Shown here piece after piece: positions 7,381-15,544 of a stretch of DNA of 64,000 nucleotides (the stretch's first letter is position 1; every line of letters starts with the position of its first letter). The translations under genes were made by a program, and so were the position numbers. The notes beneath the pieces were generated by a model, which was not told where the DNA came from, ran no database searches, and saw only the letters and a program-made list of their open reading frames with translations. Source of the stretch: Agathobaculum hominis (GTDB lineage: Bacteria; Bacillota; Clostridia; Oscillospirales; Butyricicoccaceae); the NCBI RefSeq assembly GCF_014288055.1, contig NZ_JACOPK010000002.1, forward strand, positions 186,001 through 250,000, read 5' to 3'.

Positions 7381-7872
7381 ATGTTTGGCAAGCTGAAAAA
7401 CCTGTTTTCCCAGCCCGGCATCACGATCGCCTCTCCGGTCTCCGGAACGGTCGTGCCGCTGGCGGAGGTTCCCGATCCGACCTTTGCGCAGGGCATCCTC
7501 GGTCCCGGAGCCGCTGTACAGCCGAGCGAGGGACGAATTGTTGCCCCGGCGAACGGTACGGTCGACATGATGTTCGATACCGGACACGCGGTCTCCATGA
7601 CCACGTCGGAGGGCGCTGAGCTGCTCATCCATGTCGGCATCGACACGGTCAGCCTCAAGGGACAGCACTACACCGCAAAATGCAAATCGGGCGACACCGT
7701 CCGCAAGGGCGATACGCTGATCGAATTCGACATCGACGCCATCCGCAAGGCTGGCTACGAGGTCGTAACGCCGGTCATCGTATGCAACCCCGATGCGTTC
7801 GCCTCGGTCAAGACCGAAGACGCCGGAAGCGTTCAGGCAGGCGACGATCTGCTGACGCTCGAAAAGAAGTAA
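7381..7872 (+). CDS. crr: PTS glucose-type EIIA component
   Basis: 163 residues, the size of free-standing IIA-Glc. Accepts phosphate from HPr and passes it to the IIB domain of the EIICB encoded two genes on. The active site is in LLIHVGIDTVSLKGQHY (His84 with this start), with the second conserved histidine in TGHAVSM (His69); GRIVAPANGTVDMMFDTGHA and the lipoyl-like beta barrel repeats are typical. The start at MFGKLKNLF is preferred: longer in-frame starts at 7285 and 7357 would add residues with no family match, and the 7285 ATG lies inside the terminator stem. GAAAGAG at 7363-7369 is a modest binding site. First gene of the RAT-controlled operon. Confidence 0.93.
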   Translation: MFGKLKNLFSQPGITIASPVSGTVVPLAEVPDPTFAQGILGPGAAVQPSEGRIVAPANGTVDMMFDTGHAVSMTTSEGAELLIHVGIDTVSLKGQHYTAKCKSGDTVRKGDTLIEFDIDAIRKAGYEVVTPVIVCNPDAFASVKTEDAGSVQAGDDLLTLEKK

Positions 7873-7897
7873 AGAAGTAAAAAGGAGATATTTCACC

Positions 7898-8155
7898 ATG
7901 AAAACATTCGAATACACGATTACCGATGAGCTCGGCATCCACGCCCGTCCGGCCGGCATGCTCGTCAAGGAGGCGTCCAAGTTCGCCTCCAAAATCATGA
8001 TCGCTTCTCCGAAGAAGGAGGTCGACGCCAAGCGCATCATGGGCGTGATGAGCATGGGCGCAAAGAAGGGCGACACCGTAAAGCTCACCATCGAGGGCGC
8101 GGACGAGGCGGAGGCTGCTGCTTCTCTCGAAAAGTTTCTTCAGGATAACCTGTAA
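7898..8155 (+). CDS. ptsH: HPr-like phosphocarrier with Arg at the Ser46 position
   Basis: 85 residues. Catalytic His15 lies in the intact ELGIHARPAG motif. The usual regulatory helix of Gram-positive HPr, KSIMGVMSLG, here reads KRIMGVMSMG, so position 46 (target of HPr kinase, needed for CcpA corepression) is arginine; the codon is CGC. The protein should carry phosphate from enzyme I to EIIA but should not be seryl-phosphorylated. AAAGGAGAT precedes the ATG. Being inside a sugar-specific operon with crr and nagE, it may be a pathway-dedicated HPr, with a canonical copy elsewhere (inference). Confidence 0.9.
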   Translation: MKTFEYTITDELGIHARPAGMLVKEASKFASKIMIASPKKEVDAKRIMGVMSMGAKKGDTVKLTIEGADEAEAAASLEKFLQDNL

Positions 8156-8161
8156 ACGCGG

Positions 8162-8298
8162 TTTCATTTCGCCCTGCGGGCGATGAAATAAGCCGTTTTC
8201 CCTGTTCGGCTCTCGGAAAACGGCGTTCGGATGTATTTTCCTCAAAACAGTTCGTTATGGAATACATCGTCATTCACAAGGCGCCGCAAAAATGCGGC
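8162..8298 (+). promoter_or_regulatory. Four consecutive hairpins between ptsH and nagE
   Basis: TTTCAT..CGCCC/GGGCG..ATGAAA (8162-8188), GCCGTTTTCC/GGAAAACGGC (8192-8224), ATGTATT/AATACAT (8231-8267) and GCCGC/GCGGC (8283-8298), then the nagE ribosome binding site. None has a clear T-run, so mRNA processing or stability control is likelier than termination (inference). Confidence 0.5.
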
Positions 8299-8324
8299 AT
8301 TTACAAAGAGGAGGGGACTCTATT

Positions 8325-9809
8325 ATGATGAAAAAGCTGCAAAAATTAGGTAAGGCACTCATGCTGCCGGTAGCAGCGCTCCCGATCTGCGGTATTCTGA
8401 TGGGCCTCGGCTATGCGATCGCTCCGGGCGTTATGGGCGTACCGGGCGCGGCGACGAGCGGTGCGCTGTACAACATCGGCTTCCTGCTCATCAAGGCGGG
8501 CGGCGCGCTGATCGACAACATGGCATGGCTGTTCGTTATCGGCGTAGCGGTCGGTCTGTCCGATGACAGAGACGGTACATCCGCTCTCGCCGGTCTGGTT
8601 TCCTGGCTGATGATGACCAATCTGCTGAGCACCGGCGTCGTCACCACGCTCATGCCGGCCATCGCAGACGATCCGGTCAAGACGCTCGCGTTCGATAAGA
8701 TCCAGAACGTCTTTATCGCGATCATCGCAGGCATCATCGGTTCTGCGTGCTACAACCGCTTCAAGAGCGCGAAGCTTCCCGACTGGCTGGCATTCTTCAG
8801 CGGCAAGCGCTGCGTTGCGATCGTAACCGGTCTGGTTTCCATCGTGGTATCCGTCGTTCTGCTGTTCGTCTGGCCGATCATCTTCGGCGCGCTCGTTTCT
8901 GTCGGCGAAGCCATCATCGGCATGGACGGCATCGGCGCAGGCATCTACGCATTCCTCAACCGCCTGCTCATTCCGACCGGCCTGCACCACGCACTCAACA
9001 ACGTATTCTGGTTCGATACCATCGGCCTCGGCGACCTGTCGCACTACTGGGCTGGCGACGTTACCGGTCAGAACGGCGTTACCTGGAGCCTCGGCATGTA
9101 TATGTCCGGCTTCTTCCCCTGCATGATGTTCGGCGTATTCGGCGCGGCTCTGGCTATGATCAAGACCGCGAAGAACAAGAAGGCTGCCATCGGTCTGGTT
9201 CTGTCCGCTGCGATCTGCGCATTCATCTGCGGCGTTACCGAGCCGTTTGAGTTCGGCTTCATGTTCCTGTGCTTCCCGCTGTATATTGTATATGCAGCTC
9301 TGTACGGCATCTTCACCGTCATCACCTACTACGTCGGCTTCCGCGCAGGCTTCTGCTTCTCCGCAGGCGCGACCGACCTCGTATTCTCGTCCTTCCTGCC
9401 GGCGGCGAACAACACCCTGATGATCATCCCGCTCGGCATCGCGGCATTCGTCGTATTCTATCTGGTATTCTACTTTGCCATCACCAAGTTCAACCTCAAG
9501 ACCCCGGGCCGTGAGGATGAGGAGGCTGATTTCGCAGAGGCAGACAAGAACGCGACTCTCGCGAACAATGACTTCACCGCGATCGCTGCGGCCGTTCTCG
9601 AAGGCCTCGGCGGCAAGGAGAATGTCGCATCTCTCGACAACTGCATCACCCGTCTGCGCATCGAAGTCAAGGACGGCACGCAGGTCAACGAGAAGAAGAT
9701 CAAGGAAGCAGGCGTTGCAGGCGTAATGCGCCCGTCTCAGACTGCGATTCAGGTCATCATTGGCACCAAGGTTCAGTTCGTAGCCGACGAAATGGCAAAG
9801 ATGCTCTAA
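8325..9809 (+). CDS. nagE: PTS EIICB permease, N-acetylglucosamine/glucose type
   Basis: 494 residues with IIC membrane domain (residues 1-390; about ten hydrophobic segments) fused to a C-terminal IIB domain. GLHHALNNVFWFDTIG is the sugar-site signature of the glucose/GlcNAc family and VTEPFEFGFMFL the conserved glutamate loop. IIB carries the phosphocysteine in NCITRLRIEV. No IIA domain is fused, matching the separate crr. Location directly upstream of nagB and nagA makes GlcNAc the most probable substrate, giving GlcNAc-6-phosphate. Start at MMKKLQKLG is fixed by GAGGAGGGG nine bases upstream; an ATG at 8292 in frame lies inside the hairpin region and lacks a site. Confidence 0.92.
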   Translation: MMKKLQKLGKALMLPVAALPICGILMGLGYAIAPGVMGVPGAATSGALYNIGFLLIKAGGALIDNMAWLFVIGVAVGLSDDRDGTSALAGLVSWLMMTNLLSTGVVTTLMPAIADDPVKTLAFDKIQNVFIAIIAGIIGSACYNRFKSAKLPDWLAFFSGKRCVAIVTGLVSIVVSVVLLFVWPIIFGALVSVGEAIIGMDGIGAGIYAFLNRLLIPTGLHHALNNVFWFDTIGLGDLSHYWAGDVTGQNGVTWSLGMYMSGFFPCMMFGVFGAALAMIKTAKNKKAAIGLVLSAAICAFICGVTEPFEFGFMFLCFPLYIVYAALYGIFTVITYYVGFRAGFCFSAGATDLVFSSFLPAANNTLMIIPLGIAAFVVFYLVFYFAITKFNLKTPGREDEEADFAEADKNATLANNDFTAIAAAVLEGLGGKENVASLDNCITRLRIEVKDGTQVNEKKIKEAGVAGVMRPSQTAIQVIIGTKVQFVADEMAKML

Positions 9810-9864
9810 AATCCATTTGACCATATCTGTTTGCATATCACCAGATTGCGCTCCGCGCAATGGA

Positions 9865-9898
9865 AGGGGCGGGCGAAAGCCTGCCCCTTCTGTTTTCT
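9865..9898 (+). terminator. Internal terminator/attenuator between nagE and nagB
   Basis: AAGGGGCGGGC-GAAA-GCCTGCCCCTT followed by CTGTTTTCT. An intercistronic hairpin with a T-rich tail in the middle of an operon, likely setting a lower level of nagBA relative to the transporter or ending most transcripts. Confidence 0.7.
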
Positions 9899-9930
9899 GA
9901 CAAAACGAAAAACGAAAGAGGTAATGCATT

Positions 9931-10668
9931 ATGAAAATCATCCGCGCAAAAGACTATAACGACATGAGCCGCAAGGCCGCGAACATCATCTCCGCGCAGG
10001 TCATCCTGAAGCCGGAGTCCGTGCTCGGTCTCGCGACCGGCTCCTCGCCCATCGGCATTTACGAGCAGCTCATCAAGTGGTATCACAAGGGCGACGTCGA
10101 TTTCGGCGCCTGCACGACCTTCAATCTGGACGAATACCGCGGTCTGACCCCGGATCACGACCAGAGCTACCACTATTTCATGCACAAGAACTTTTTTGAT
10201 GCAGTGAACGTTCCGGACGAGCGCATCAACCTGCCCGACGGCGCACAGCTTGACGCCGAGCGGGAGTGCCACCGCTATGACGCGGCCATCAGAGCGGCGG
10301 GCGGCATCGACCTCCAGCTGCTCGGCATGGGCCTCAACGGCCACATCGGCTTCAATGAGCCGGACGAGTATTTCTCCAAGGGCACGCACTGCGTCAACCT
10401 CACCGAGTCCACCATCGAGGCGAACAAGCGCTTTTTCGCCTCGGCCGATGATGTGCCGCGTCAGGCGTACACCATGGGCGTGCAGACCATCATGCTCGCG
10501 CGCCGCATCGTTCTGGTCGTTTCGGGCGAAAACAAGGCGAAAACCGTTCGCGAAGCCTTCTTCGGCCCGGTAACGCCGCGCGTTCCGGCATCCATCCTTC
10601 AGCTTCATACCGACGTTTCCATTGTCGCGGACGAAGCTGCGCTCTCTCTTTGTACCGATCTTCTCTGA
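9931..10668 (+). CDS. nagB: Glucosamine-6-phosphate deaminase
   Basis: 245 residues, full length for the bacterial enzyme. Converts glucosamine-6-phosphate to fructose-6-phosphate and ammonia. Motifs: LATGSSPIGIYEQL (phosphate loop), TTFNLDEYRGL (catalytic Asp region), LLGMGLNGHIGFNEP (active-site loop with His and Glu). AGAGGT lies eight bases before the ATG. It follows nagE and precedes nagA by 11 bases, with the nagA binding site starting at its own stop codon. It supplies the entry point of amino-sugar carbon to glycolysis. Confidence 0.97.
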   Translation: MKIIRAKDYNDMSRKAANIISAQVILKPESVLGLATGSSPIGIYEQLIKWYHKGDVDFGACTTFNLDEYRGLTPDHDQSYHYFMHKNFFDAVNVPDERINLPDGAQLDAERECHRYDAAIRAAGGIDLQLLGMGLNGHIGFNEPDEYFSKGTHCVNLTESTIEANKRFFASADDVPRQAYTMGVQTIMLARRIVLVVSGENKAKTVREAFFGPVTPRVPASILQLHTDVSIVADEAALSLCTDLL

Positions 10669-10679
10669 GGTGAGATTTC

Positions 10680-11789
10680 ATGCAGTTCAGCAATTTGAAA
10701 ATCTATCAGCCCGACGGCACGTTCCGCACGGGCAGTCTCGCGGTCGCGGATGACCGCATCCTTGCCGCCGGGGAGACCGGCGACGCGGTGGACATGGACG
10801 GTCTCTACGCTATCCCCGGCCTGGTCGATCTGCACTTCCACGGCTGCATGGGACGCGATTTCTGCGACGGCACGGCCGAAGCGATCTCGACCCTTGCCGC
10901 CTATCAGGCGCAGAACGGCGTCGCCGCCATCTGTCCGGCGACCATGACCTATCCCGAGGAAAAGCTGACGCAGATCGCGCAGGCTGCCGCCGCATGGAGC
11001 GCACAGCCGCACGAGGCCGCGCTCGTCGGCATCAATATGGAGGGGCCGTTCATCTCGGAAAAGAAAAAGGGCGCGCAGAACGGCGCCTATCTGCACGCAC
11101 CGGACGCCGCGATGTTCCGCCGCGTGCAGGCGCAGGCGAACGGTCTGTTCAAGCTGTGCGACCTTGCGCCCGAGCTGCCCGGTGCGATGCAGACCATCGA
11201 GGAGCTGTCCGGCGAGGTCCGCATCTCGCTCGCCCACACTGAGGCGGATTACGACACGGCCTGCGAGGCATTCCGCCGCGGCGCGCGGCAGGTCACGCAC
11301 CTGTACAACGCCATGCCGCCGTTCTCCCATCGCGCTCCGGGCGTCATCGGCGCGGCCTTTGACAGCGAAAACGTCGCGGTCGAGCTGATCGCGGACGGCG
11401 TGCACATTCATCCTTCGGTCGTCCGCGCGGTCTTTACCCTGTTTGGCGGCCGTGTCATCCTCATTTCGGACAGCATGATGGCGACCGGTCTCGAGGACGG
11501 CGAATACTCGCTCGGCGGACAGGCTGTCACCGTGCGCGGCAATCTCGCCACGCTGCACGACGGCACGATCGCCGGTTCCGCCACCAATCTGATGGACTGC
11601 GTCCGGAGCGCGGTGCGCATGGGCATTCCGCTCGGTCAGGCCGTGCAGGCGGCCTCGACAAATCCGGCCCGTGCGCTCGGCATCGAGCACGATTACGGAT
11701 CTCTCGAGGCCGGAAAGCTCGCAAACGTGGTTCTGCTCGACGACGAGCTGAATATTCATACCATCCTGCTGCGCGGCAGGATGCTGTAA
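10680..11789 (+). CDS. nagA: N-acetylglucosamine-6-phosphate deacetylase
   Basis: 369 residues, an amidohydrolase of usual length (about 380). Removes acetate from GlcNAc-6-phosphate, the product of the PTS encoded upstream. Metal and active-site motifs: LVDLHFHGCMGRDFCDG (HxH), GINMEGPFISEKKKGAQ (conserved Glu), LAHTEADYDTAC and THLYNAMPPF (metal histidines), ISDSMMATGLEDG (catalytic Asp). GAGGTGAGA overlaps the nagB stop. Physiologically it acts before NagB although encoded after it. Confidence 0.97.
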   Translation: MQFSNLKIYQPDGTFRTGSLAVADDRILAAGETGDAVDMDGLYAIPGLVDLHFHGCMGRDFCDGTAEAISTLAAYQAQNGVAAICPATMTYPEEKLTQIAQAAAAWSAQPHEAALVGINMEGPFISEKKKGAQNGAYLHAPDAAMFRRVQAQANGLFKLCDLAPELPGAMQTIEELSGEVRISLAHTEADYDTACEAFRRGARQVTHLYNAMPPFSHRAPGVIGAAFDSENVAVELIADGVHIHPSVVRAVFTLFGGRVILISDSMMATGLEDGEYSLGGQAVTVRGNLATLHDGTIAGSATNLMDCVRSAVRMGIPLGQAVQAASTNPARALGIEHDYGSLEAGKLANVVLLDDELNIHTILLRGRML

Positions 11790-11827
11790 CAGCCGAACGC
11801 CGGACAGGAACGTCAAAAAGCACGAAA

Positions 11828-11852
11828 GCCGGGGTATCATCCCCGGCTGCAA
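11828..11852. repeat. GC hairpin repeated twice around a family B element
   Basis: AGCCGGGG-TATCAT-CCCCGGCT downstream of nagA; a near-identical unit (loop TATCGT) is at 12070-12093 next to the Dabb gene stop. No T-run. The two flank the family B element in this convergent intergenic region. Confidence 0.6.
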
Positions 11853-11884
11853 TCTGTCGATAAAGTCCGTTTTCGCGATGCTGG

Positions 11885-12067
11885 CGCTGTCGCGCGGCAG
11901 CGCGCATGTAATAATATTTGCGAAGCAAATATATCAAAACCGGGGGCGTGCACCTCGGTTTTGATGCTTTAAGAGGGAGAAAGTTTCCGTATGGGAACTT
12001 TCGGACGTCCGTGTTCTGCGCAGTCAGAACACAGATTGTCGGAAAAACGATAGTTTTTCGACAGTCT
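11885..12067 (-). repeat. Family B hairpin-train element, copy 1
   Basis: Read on the minus strand (sense of the upstream Dabb gene): AGACTGTCGAAAAAC/GTTTTTCCGACAATCT, GTGTTCTG-ACTGCG-CAGAACAC, GAAAGTT/AACTTTC, AAAACCG..CGGTTTT, ATATTTGC-TTC-GCAAATAT and a GCGCGC/GCGC hairpin. The same series occurs on the plus strand at 63201-63379 with compensated stem changes (GTGTTTTG/CAAAACAC; GCGTTTGC/GCAAACGC). It fills the gap between nagA and the Dabb gene (11790-12093), in which no gene is seen. Confidence 0.8.
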
Positions 12068-12093
12068 CAAGCCGGGGTATCGTCCCCGGCTGC

Positions 12094-12390
12094 TCAGACC
12101 TCAAGATCTCCGGCGAGGCGTCCGGTGACGAGCGACGCGCAGCGCTCGCGGTGCGCGACGTGAAGCGGATGGTCGCGGAAGGCCGCGAGCGCGTTCCTGT
12201 CGTCCAGGTCGGCGTAAAACACGAGATCGTATTCGCCGCCGGCGAGGTTCGGGCCGATCTTTGCGTTGTGCAGGCCGGGAATGGGGGCGAGCGTCTCGAC
12301 GGACGCCGCAAGGCGCGCTTCGGCTTCACGGCGCTTCTCGCCCTCGCGGTACTCCTCCTGAAGCTTCCAGAACAAAATGTGTCGTATCAT
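12094..12390 (-). CDS. Dabb (stress-responsive A/B barrel) domain protein
   Basis: 98 residues, one dimeric alpha-beta barrel domain. MIRHILFWKL at the start and GPNLAGGEYDLVFYADLDDRNALAAFRDHPLHV are the conserved Dabb stretches, including the central histidine motif HP.H. Small Dabb proteins occur in plants and bacteria, with stress-related or catalytic roles known for only a few; no substrate can be inferred here. AAGGAA precedes the ATG. It is a monocistronic gene on the minus strand, divergent from the trp T-box operon, and ends at the GC hairpin 12070-12093. Confidence 0.87.
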   Translation of the reverse strand: MIRHILFWKLQEEYREGEKRREAEARLAASVETLAPIPGLHNAKIGPNLAGGEYDLVFYADLDDRNALAAFRDHPLHVAHRERCASLVTGRLAGDLEV

Positions 12391-12499
12391 GGGTCAATTC
12401 CTTCTTTTTTGATCGGATATGAAATGCTTGCGCGGCATATTATAAAAACTGTACAAACACTGCTTCTATGATATAGCAAAAATTCATAAAAATAAAGTC

Positions 12500-12528
12500 T
12501 TGTAACGTGCTGAAGTGCGTGATACAAT
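12500..12528 (+). promoter_or_regulatory. Sigma-A promoter for trpXYZ T-box leader
   Basis: TTGTAA (12500-12505), 17-nt spacer, TACAAT (12523-12528); start about 12535. Confidence 0.75.
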
Positions 12529-12535
12529 AGACCCA

Positions 12536-12808
12536 TCACAAACCGAAGAAGCGGAAGTAAAACCGGTAAGCGGGTTTGCAGAGAGCCGGGGGCGGTGGAA
12601 GCCCGGCAGCAGCGCATCGGACAAATGGACCGCAGAGGGTGCATGGGAACGGTCTTCGGACCCAGTATAGTGCAACGGAACTCCCCGTTACGGAGAAGGA
12701 GCGTGTTAGCGTTCCGATGAGTGCGCGCCGCACGGCGCGAAGCAAGGTGGCACCGCAGGATGATTTTATCGCCTGTCCTTGGAAGAAATTCTGAGGACGG
12801 GCGTTTTT
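12536..12808 (+). promoter_or_regulatory. T-box riboswitch, tryptophan-specific
   Basis: Stem I begins near AGAGAGCCGG and has the specifier triplet UGG at 12626-12628 followed by A. The conserved T-box AAGGTGGCACCGC is at 12744-12756. Its UGGC bulge pairs with an NCCA end whose discriminator is G, as bacterial tRNA-Trp has. A terminator follows at 12770-12808 (CGCCTGTCCTT against AGGACGGGCG, then TTTTT). Uncharged tRNA-Trp would stabilise the antiterminator and open trpXYZ expression. The specifier, discriminator and downstream genes agree independently. Confidence 0.92.
12770..12808 (+). terminator. T-box controlled terminator
   Basis: GCCTGTCCT (12771-12779) pairs with AGGACGGGC (12794-12802), followed by TTTTT. 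Competes with the antiterminator formed by the T-box sequence just upstream. Confidence 0.85.
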
Positions 12809-12845
12809 GTTTGTCCTCGACGACATGCCAAAGGAGAGATACCCC

Positions 12846-13850
12846 ATGAAAAACAAGTTTTTAGCAGCACTTCTCGCAGGCGCAAGCCTTCTGACCATGA
12901 CCGCCTGCGGCGGCAATGCCTCTGCGGATACCGGCGCGGACGCAAATGCGGACACCGGCGCCGCAGCAGGCGACACCGCAAAGGTCGCGGTCGTTCAGCT
13001 GGTCGACAACGATGCGTTCACCGAGATGATCGACAGCTTCGAGAACAAGCTGACCGAGCTGTACGGCGACGGCGTGACCTATGACGTGAAGGACGCGCAG
13101 GGCGATATGTCCACGCTCAACTCGATCGCGTCCGAGCTCAAGACAGCGGATTACGACCTCGTCGTTCCGATCGTTACCCCGGCGACGCAGGCGGTCGTCA
13201 ATGCGGGCGTGACCGCGCCGGTCGTTTTCATCTCCGTGACCGACCCGGTGGCGGCAGGCATCATGGGAGACATGGCAAAGCCGGATAAGAACGCGACCGG
13301 CACCTCGAACATCGTTCCGGTCGATGAGATCTTCACGCTCGCGGGCAAGCTGACCCCGGACGTCAAGAACATCGGCATCCTGTACTGCTCGGGCGAGAAG
13401 AACGCCGTTTTGACCGCCGAGAAGGCAAAGGCATACCTCGATACCACGGATTACACCTATGAGGAAGTCACCGTTGCCTCCTCGAACGAGGTACAGCAGG
13501 CGGCGCAGTCGCTCGCAGGCAAGGTTGACGCGATCTATATCCCGATCGACTCCACCGTGCAGTCCGCGATGGCGCAGGTCGTCGAGGCGGCGAACGCAGC
13601 AGGTATCCCGGTTTACGGCTCTGACCCGGTCATGGTCAAGTCCGGCGCGCTGGCCTGCGTATCGGTCTCCAACACGCAGCTCGGTGAGCGCTCCGCAGAG
13701 ATGGCATATGATATTCTGAACGGCAAGGACGTTTCCGAGGTCCCGGCCGAGGCAATGAGCGACTTCCAGTACGTTTGCAGCAGGGCCGCAGCCGATGCAC
13801 TCAGCATCACGCTGCCGGAGGACGGCTCGGTAACGCTGATCGGCGGCTGA
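12846..13850 (+). CDS. trpX: Tryptophan ABC transporter substrate-binding lipoprotein
   Basis: 334 residues. Signal peptide MKNKFLAALLAGASLLTMTAC ends in a lipobox (LTMTAC, Cys then GGN), so the mature protein is a membrane-anchored lipoprotein; a low-complexity Ala/Asp/Gly linker follows. The rest is an ABC substrate-binding fold of the TrpX/DUF534 family (VAVVQLVDNDAFTEMIDSFENKL.., FISVTDPVAAGIM, IPIDSTVQSAMAQVVEAANAAGIPVYGSDP). Start chosen at MKNKF because AAAGGAGAG precedes it and the longer frame lies over the T-box terminator. First gene of trpXYZ; the tryptophan assignment rests on the UGG T-box. Confidence 0.92.
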   Translation: MKNKFLAALLAGASLLTMTACGGNASADTGADANADTGAAAGDTAKVAVVQLVDNDAFTEMIDSFENKLTELYGDGVTYDVKDAQGDMSTLNSIASELKTADYDLVVPIVTPATQAVVNAGVTAPVVFISVTDPVAAGIMGDMAKPDKNATGTSNIVPVDEIFTLAGKLTPDVKNIGILYCSGEKNAVLTAEKAKAYLDTTDYTYEEVTVASSNEVQQAAQSLAGKVDAIYIPIDSTVQSAMAQVVEAANAAGIPVYGSDPVMVKSGALACVSVSNTQLGERSAEMAYDILNGKDVSEVPAEAMSDFQYVCSRAAADALSITLPEDGSVTLIGG

Positions 13851-13878
13851 GACGCCGCAAAAAAGGGAGAGATAAACC

Positions 13879-14748
13879 ATGAACTTCTTTCTGGACTCGG
13901 CGCTGCTCGGTCTTGAATACGCGCTGCTCGCGGTCGGCGTGTACATCACGTTCCGCATCCTGAACCTGCCCGACCTCACGGTCGACGGCTCGTTCACGTT
14001 CGGCATGGCGGTCTCGACCGTGCTGTGCGCGGCGGCGCATCCGTTTGCCGGTCTGCTGGCCGGTGCGCTGGCCGGCGCGGCCGCCGGTGTTGTGACCGGA
14101 TTTTTGCAGACGCACTGTAAAATCCATCCCATTCTCGCAGGCATTCTGACGATGAGCGGCCTGTATACCGTGAACATCACGGTGCTGGGCGGCCCGAACG
14201 TATCGCTGCTCGACGCGCCCAAGTTCTTCGAGGTGCTCGGCGGCAAAGCGCCTGCGGTGGGTCTGGTAACGGCGGTGATCGTCGTGCTGGTCACGCTGTT
14301 CTTCCAGACGGTCGGCGGCCTGTGCATCCGCGCGGCAGGCTCGAACGAGGACATGGTGCGCGCCTCCTCCATCAACACGACGGCAGTCCGCTGGGCGGCG
14401 CTCGCGCTGGCGAATGCGCTGGTCGCGCTCTCGGGCGCGATCCTCGCCCAGTGTCAGGGCTTCGGCGACGTCGGCGCAGGCAGCGGCATGATCGTCATCG
14501 GTCTCGCGTCCGTCATCATCGGCGAGGTCATCTGCGGCAGACGTGGCATCGTGATCGGCATCGTCAGTGCGGTGCTCGGCTCGGTCGTCTACCGCATCAT
14601 CATCGCGCTCGCGCTGCGTTACAATCTGATGAGCGCGAACTCGCTCAAGCTGCTCTCGGCGCTCATCGTCGCGGCAACGCTCGCCGTACCGGCAGCGGCC
14701 GCAGCGGTCCGTGCAGGCCGCGAGAGAAAGGAGAACCGCGTATGCTGA
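13879..14748 (+). CDS. trpY: Tryptophan ABC transporter permease
   Basis: 289 residues, about eight to nine hydrophobic segments, of the branched-chain-type inner-membrane permease family found with TrpX. Motifs ILNLPDLTVDGSFTFGMAV near the N-terminus, AAGSNEDMVRASSINTTAVRWAALALANALVALSGAILAQCQGFGDVGAGSGMIVIGLASVIIGE (the coupling region contacting the ATPase). GGGAGAG precedes the ATG. Its last codons overlap the trpZ start by 7 bp (TATGCTGA), so translation is coupled. Confidence 0.92.
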   Translation: MNFFLDSALLGLEYALLAVGVYITFRILNLPDLTVDGSFTFGMAVSTVLCAAAHPFAGLLAGALAGAAAGVVTGFLQTHCKIHPILAGILTMSGLYTVNITVLGGPNVSLLDAPKFFEVLGGKAPAVGLVTAVIVVLVTLFFQTVGGLCIRAAGSNEDMVRASSINTTAVRWAALALANALVALSGAILAQCQGFGDVGAGSGMIVIGLASVIIGEVICGRRGIVIGIVSAVLGSVVYRIIIALALRYNLMSANSLKLLSALIVAATLAVPAAAAAVRAGRERKENRVC

Positions 14749-15539
14749 CGCTCAAACAGCTCGACAAGACCTTCGGCGCAGGCACGGCGAGCGCACATCA
14801 TGCGCTGTGCGGCATCGACCTCACGCTTCAGGACGGCGAGTTCGTCACGGTCATCGGCTCGAACGGCGCGGGCAAGTCCACGCTGTTCGGCGCGGTCTCC
14901 GGCAGCTTTTTCGTGGACAGGGGACGCATTGTGCTCGACGGCGAGGACATCACCTACCTGCCCGAACACAAGCGCGCAAAGCGCATCGCGCGTATTTTTC
15001 AGGACCCGATGCGCGGCACAGCGCCCGACCTGACGCTGGAGGAAAACGTGGCGCTCGCGTATGCAAGAGCAGGCGGACACCTTTTCGCACCGGCGCTGCC
15101 GCGCAAAAAGCGCGCGTTTTTCCGCGAGCAGCTCGCGCGGCTTGACATGGGGCTGGAGGACCGCATGAAAACGCGGATCGGCCTGCTGTCGGGCGGACAG
15201 CGGCAGGCGGTAACGCTGCTGATGGCGACGATCAACACGCCGCGCGTGCTGCTGCTCGACGAGCACACGGCGGCGCTCGACCCGGTGGTCGCGGAGCGCG
15301 TGCTGCACATCACGCAGGACATCGTGGCGGAAAATCACATCACGACCATGATGGTCACGCACAACATCGGCGCGGCGCTGTCGCTCGGCACACGCACCAT
15401 CATGCTCGAGCGCGGAAGGATCGTGCTCGACCTGTCGGGCGAGACGCGCGACAGGCTGGATGTGCCGGGTCTGCTCGCGCTGTACCGCGAGGCGTGCGGC
15501 GCGGAGCTGGATAATGACAGGATGCTGTTGTCGCACTGA
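14742..15539 (+). CDS. trpZ: Tryptophan ABC transporter ATP-binding protein
   Basis: 265 residues. Walker A GSNGAGKST, Q-loop in IFQDPMRGTAPDLTLEEN, ABC signature LLSGGQRQAV, Walker B VLLLDEHTAALDP, H-loop MMVTHN are all present. The start is the ATG at 14742 with AAAGGAG upstream; the frame is open further 5' but only as a shadow of trpY. Energises TrpXY import. The last gene of the T-box operon; a family A repeat starts directly after its stop and a terminator follows at 15784. Confidence 0.95.
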   Translation: MLTLKQLDKTFGAGTASAHHALCGIDLTLQDGEFVTVIGSNGAGKSTLFGAVSGSFFVDRGRIVLDGEDITYLPEHKRAKRIARIFQDPMRGTAPDLTLEENVALAYARAGGHLFAPALPRKKRAFFREQLARLDMGLEDRMKTRIGLLSGGQRQAVTLLMATINTPRVLLLDEHTAALDPVVAERVLHITQDIVAENHITTMMVTHNIGAALSLGTRTIMLERGRIVLDLSGETRDRLDVPGLLALYREACGAELDNDRMLLSH

Positions 15540-15544
15540 GCTTC

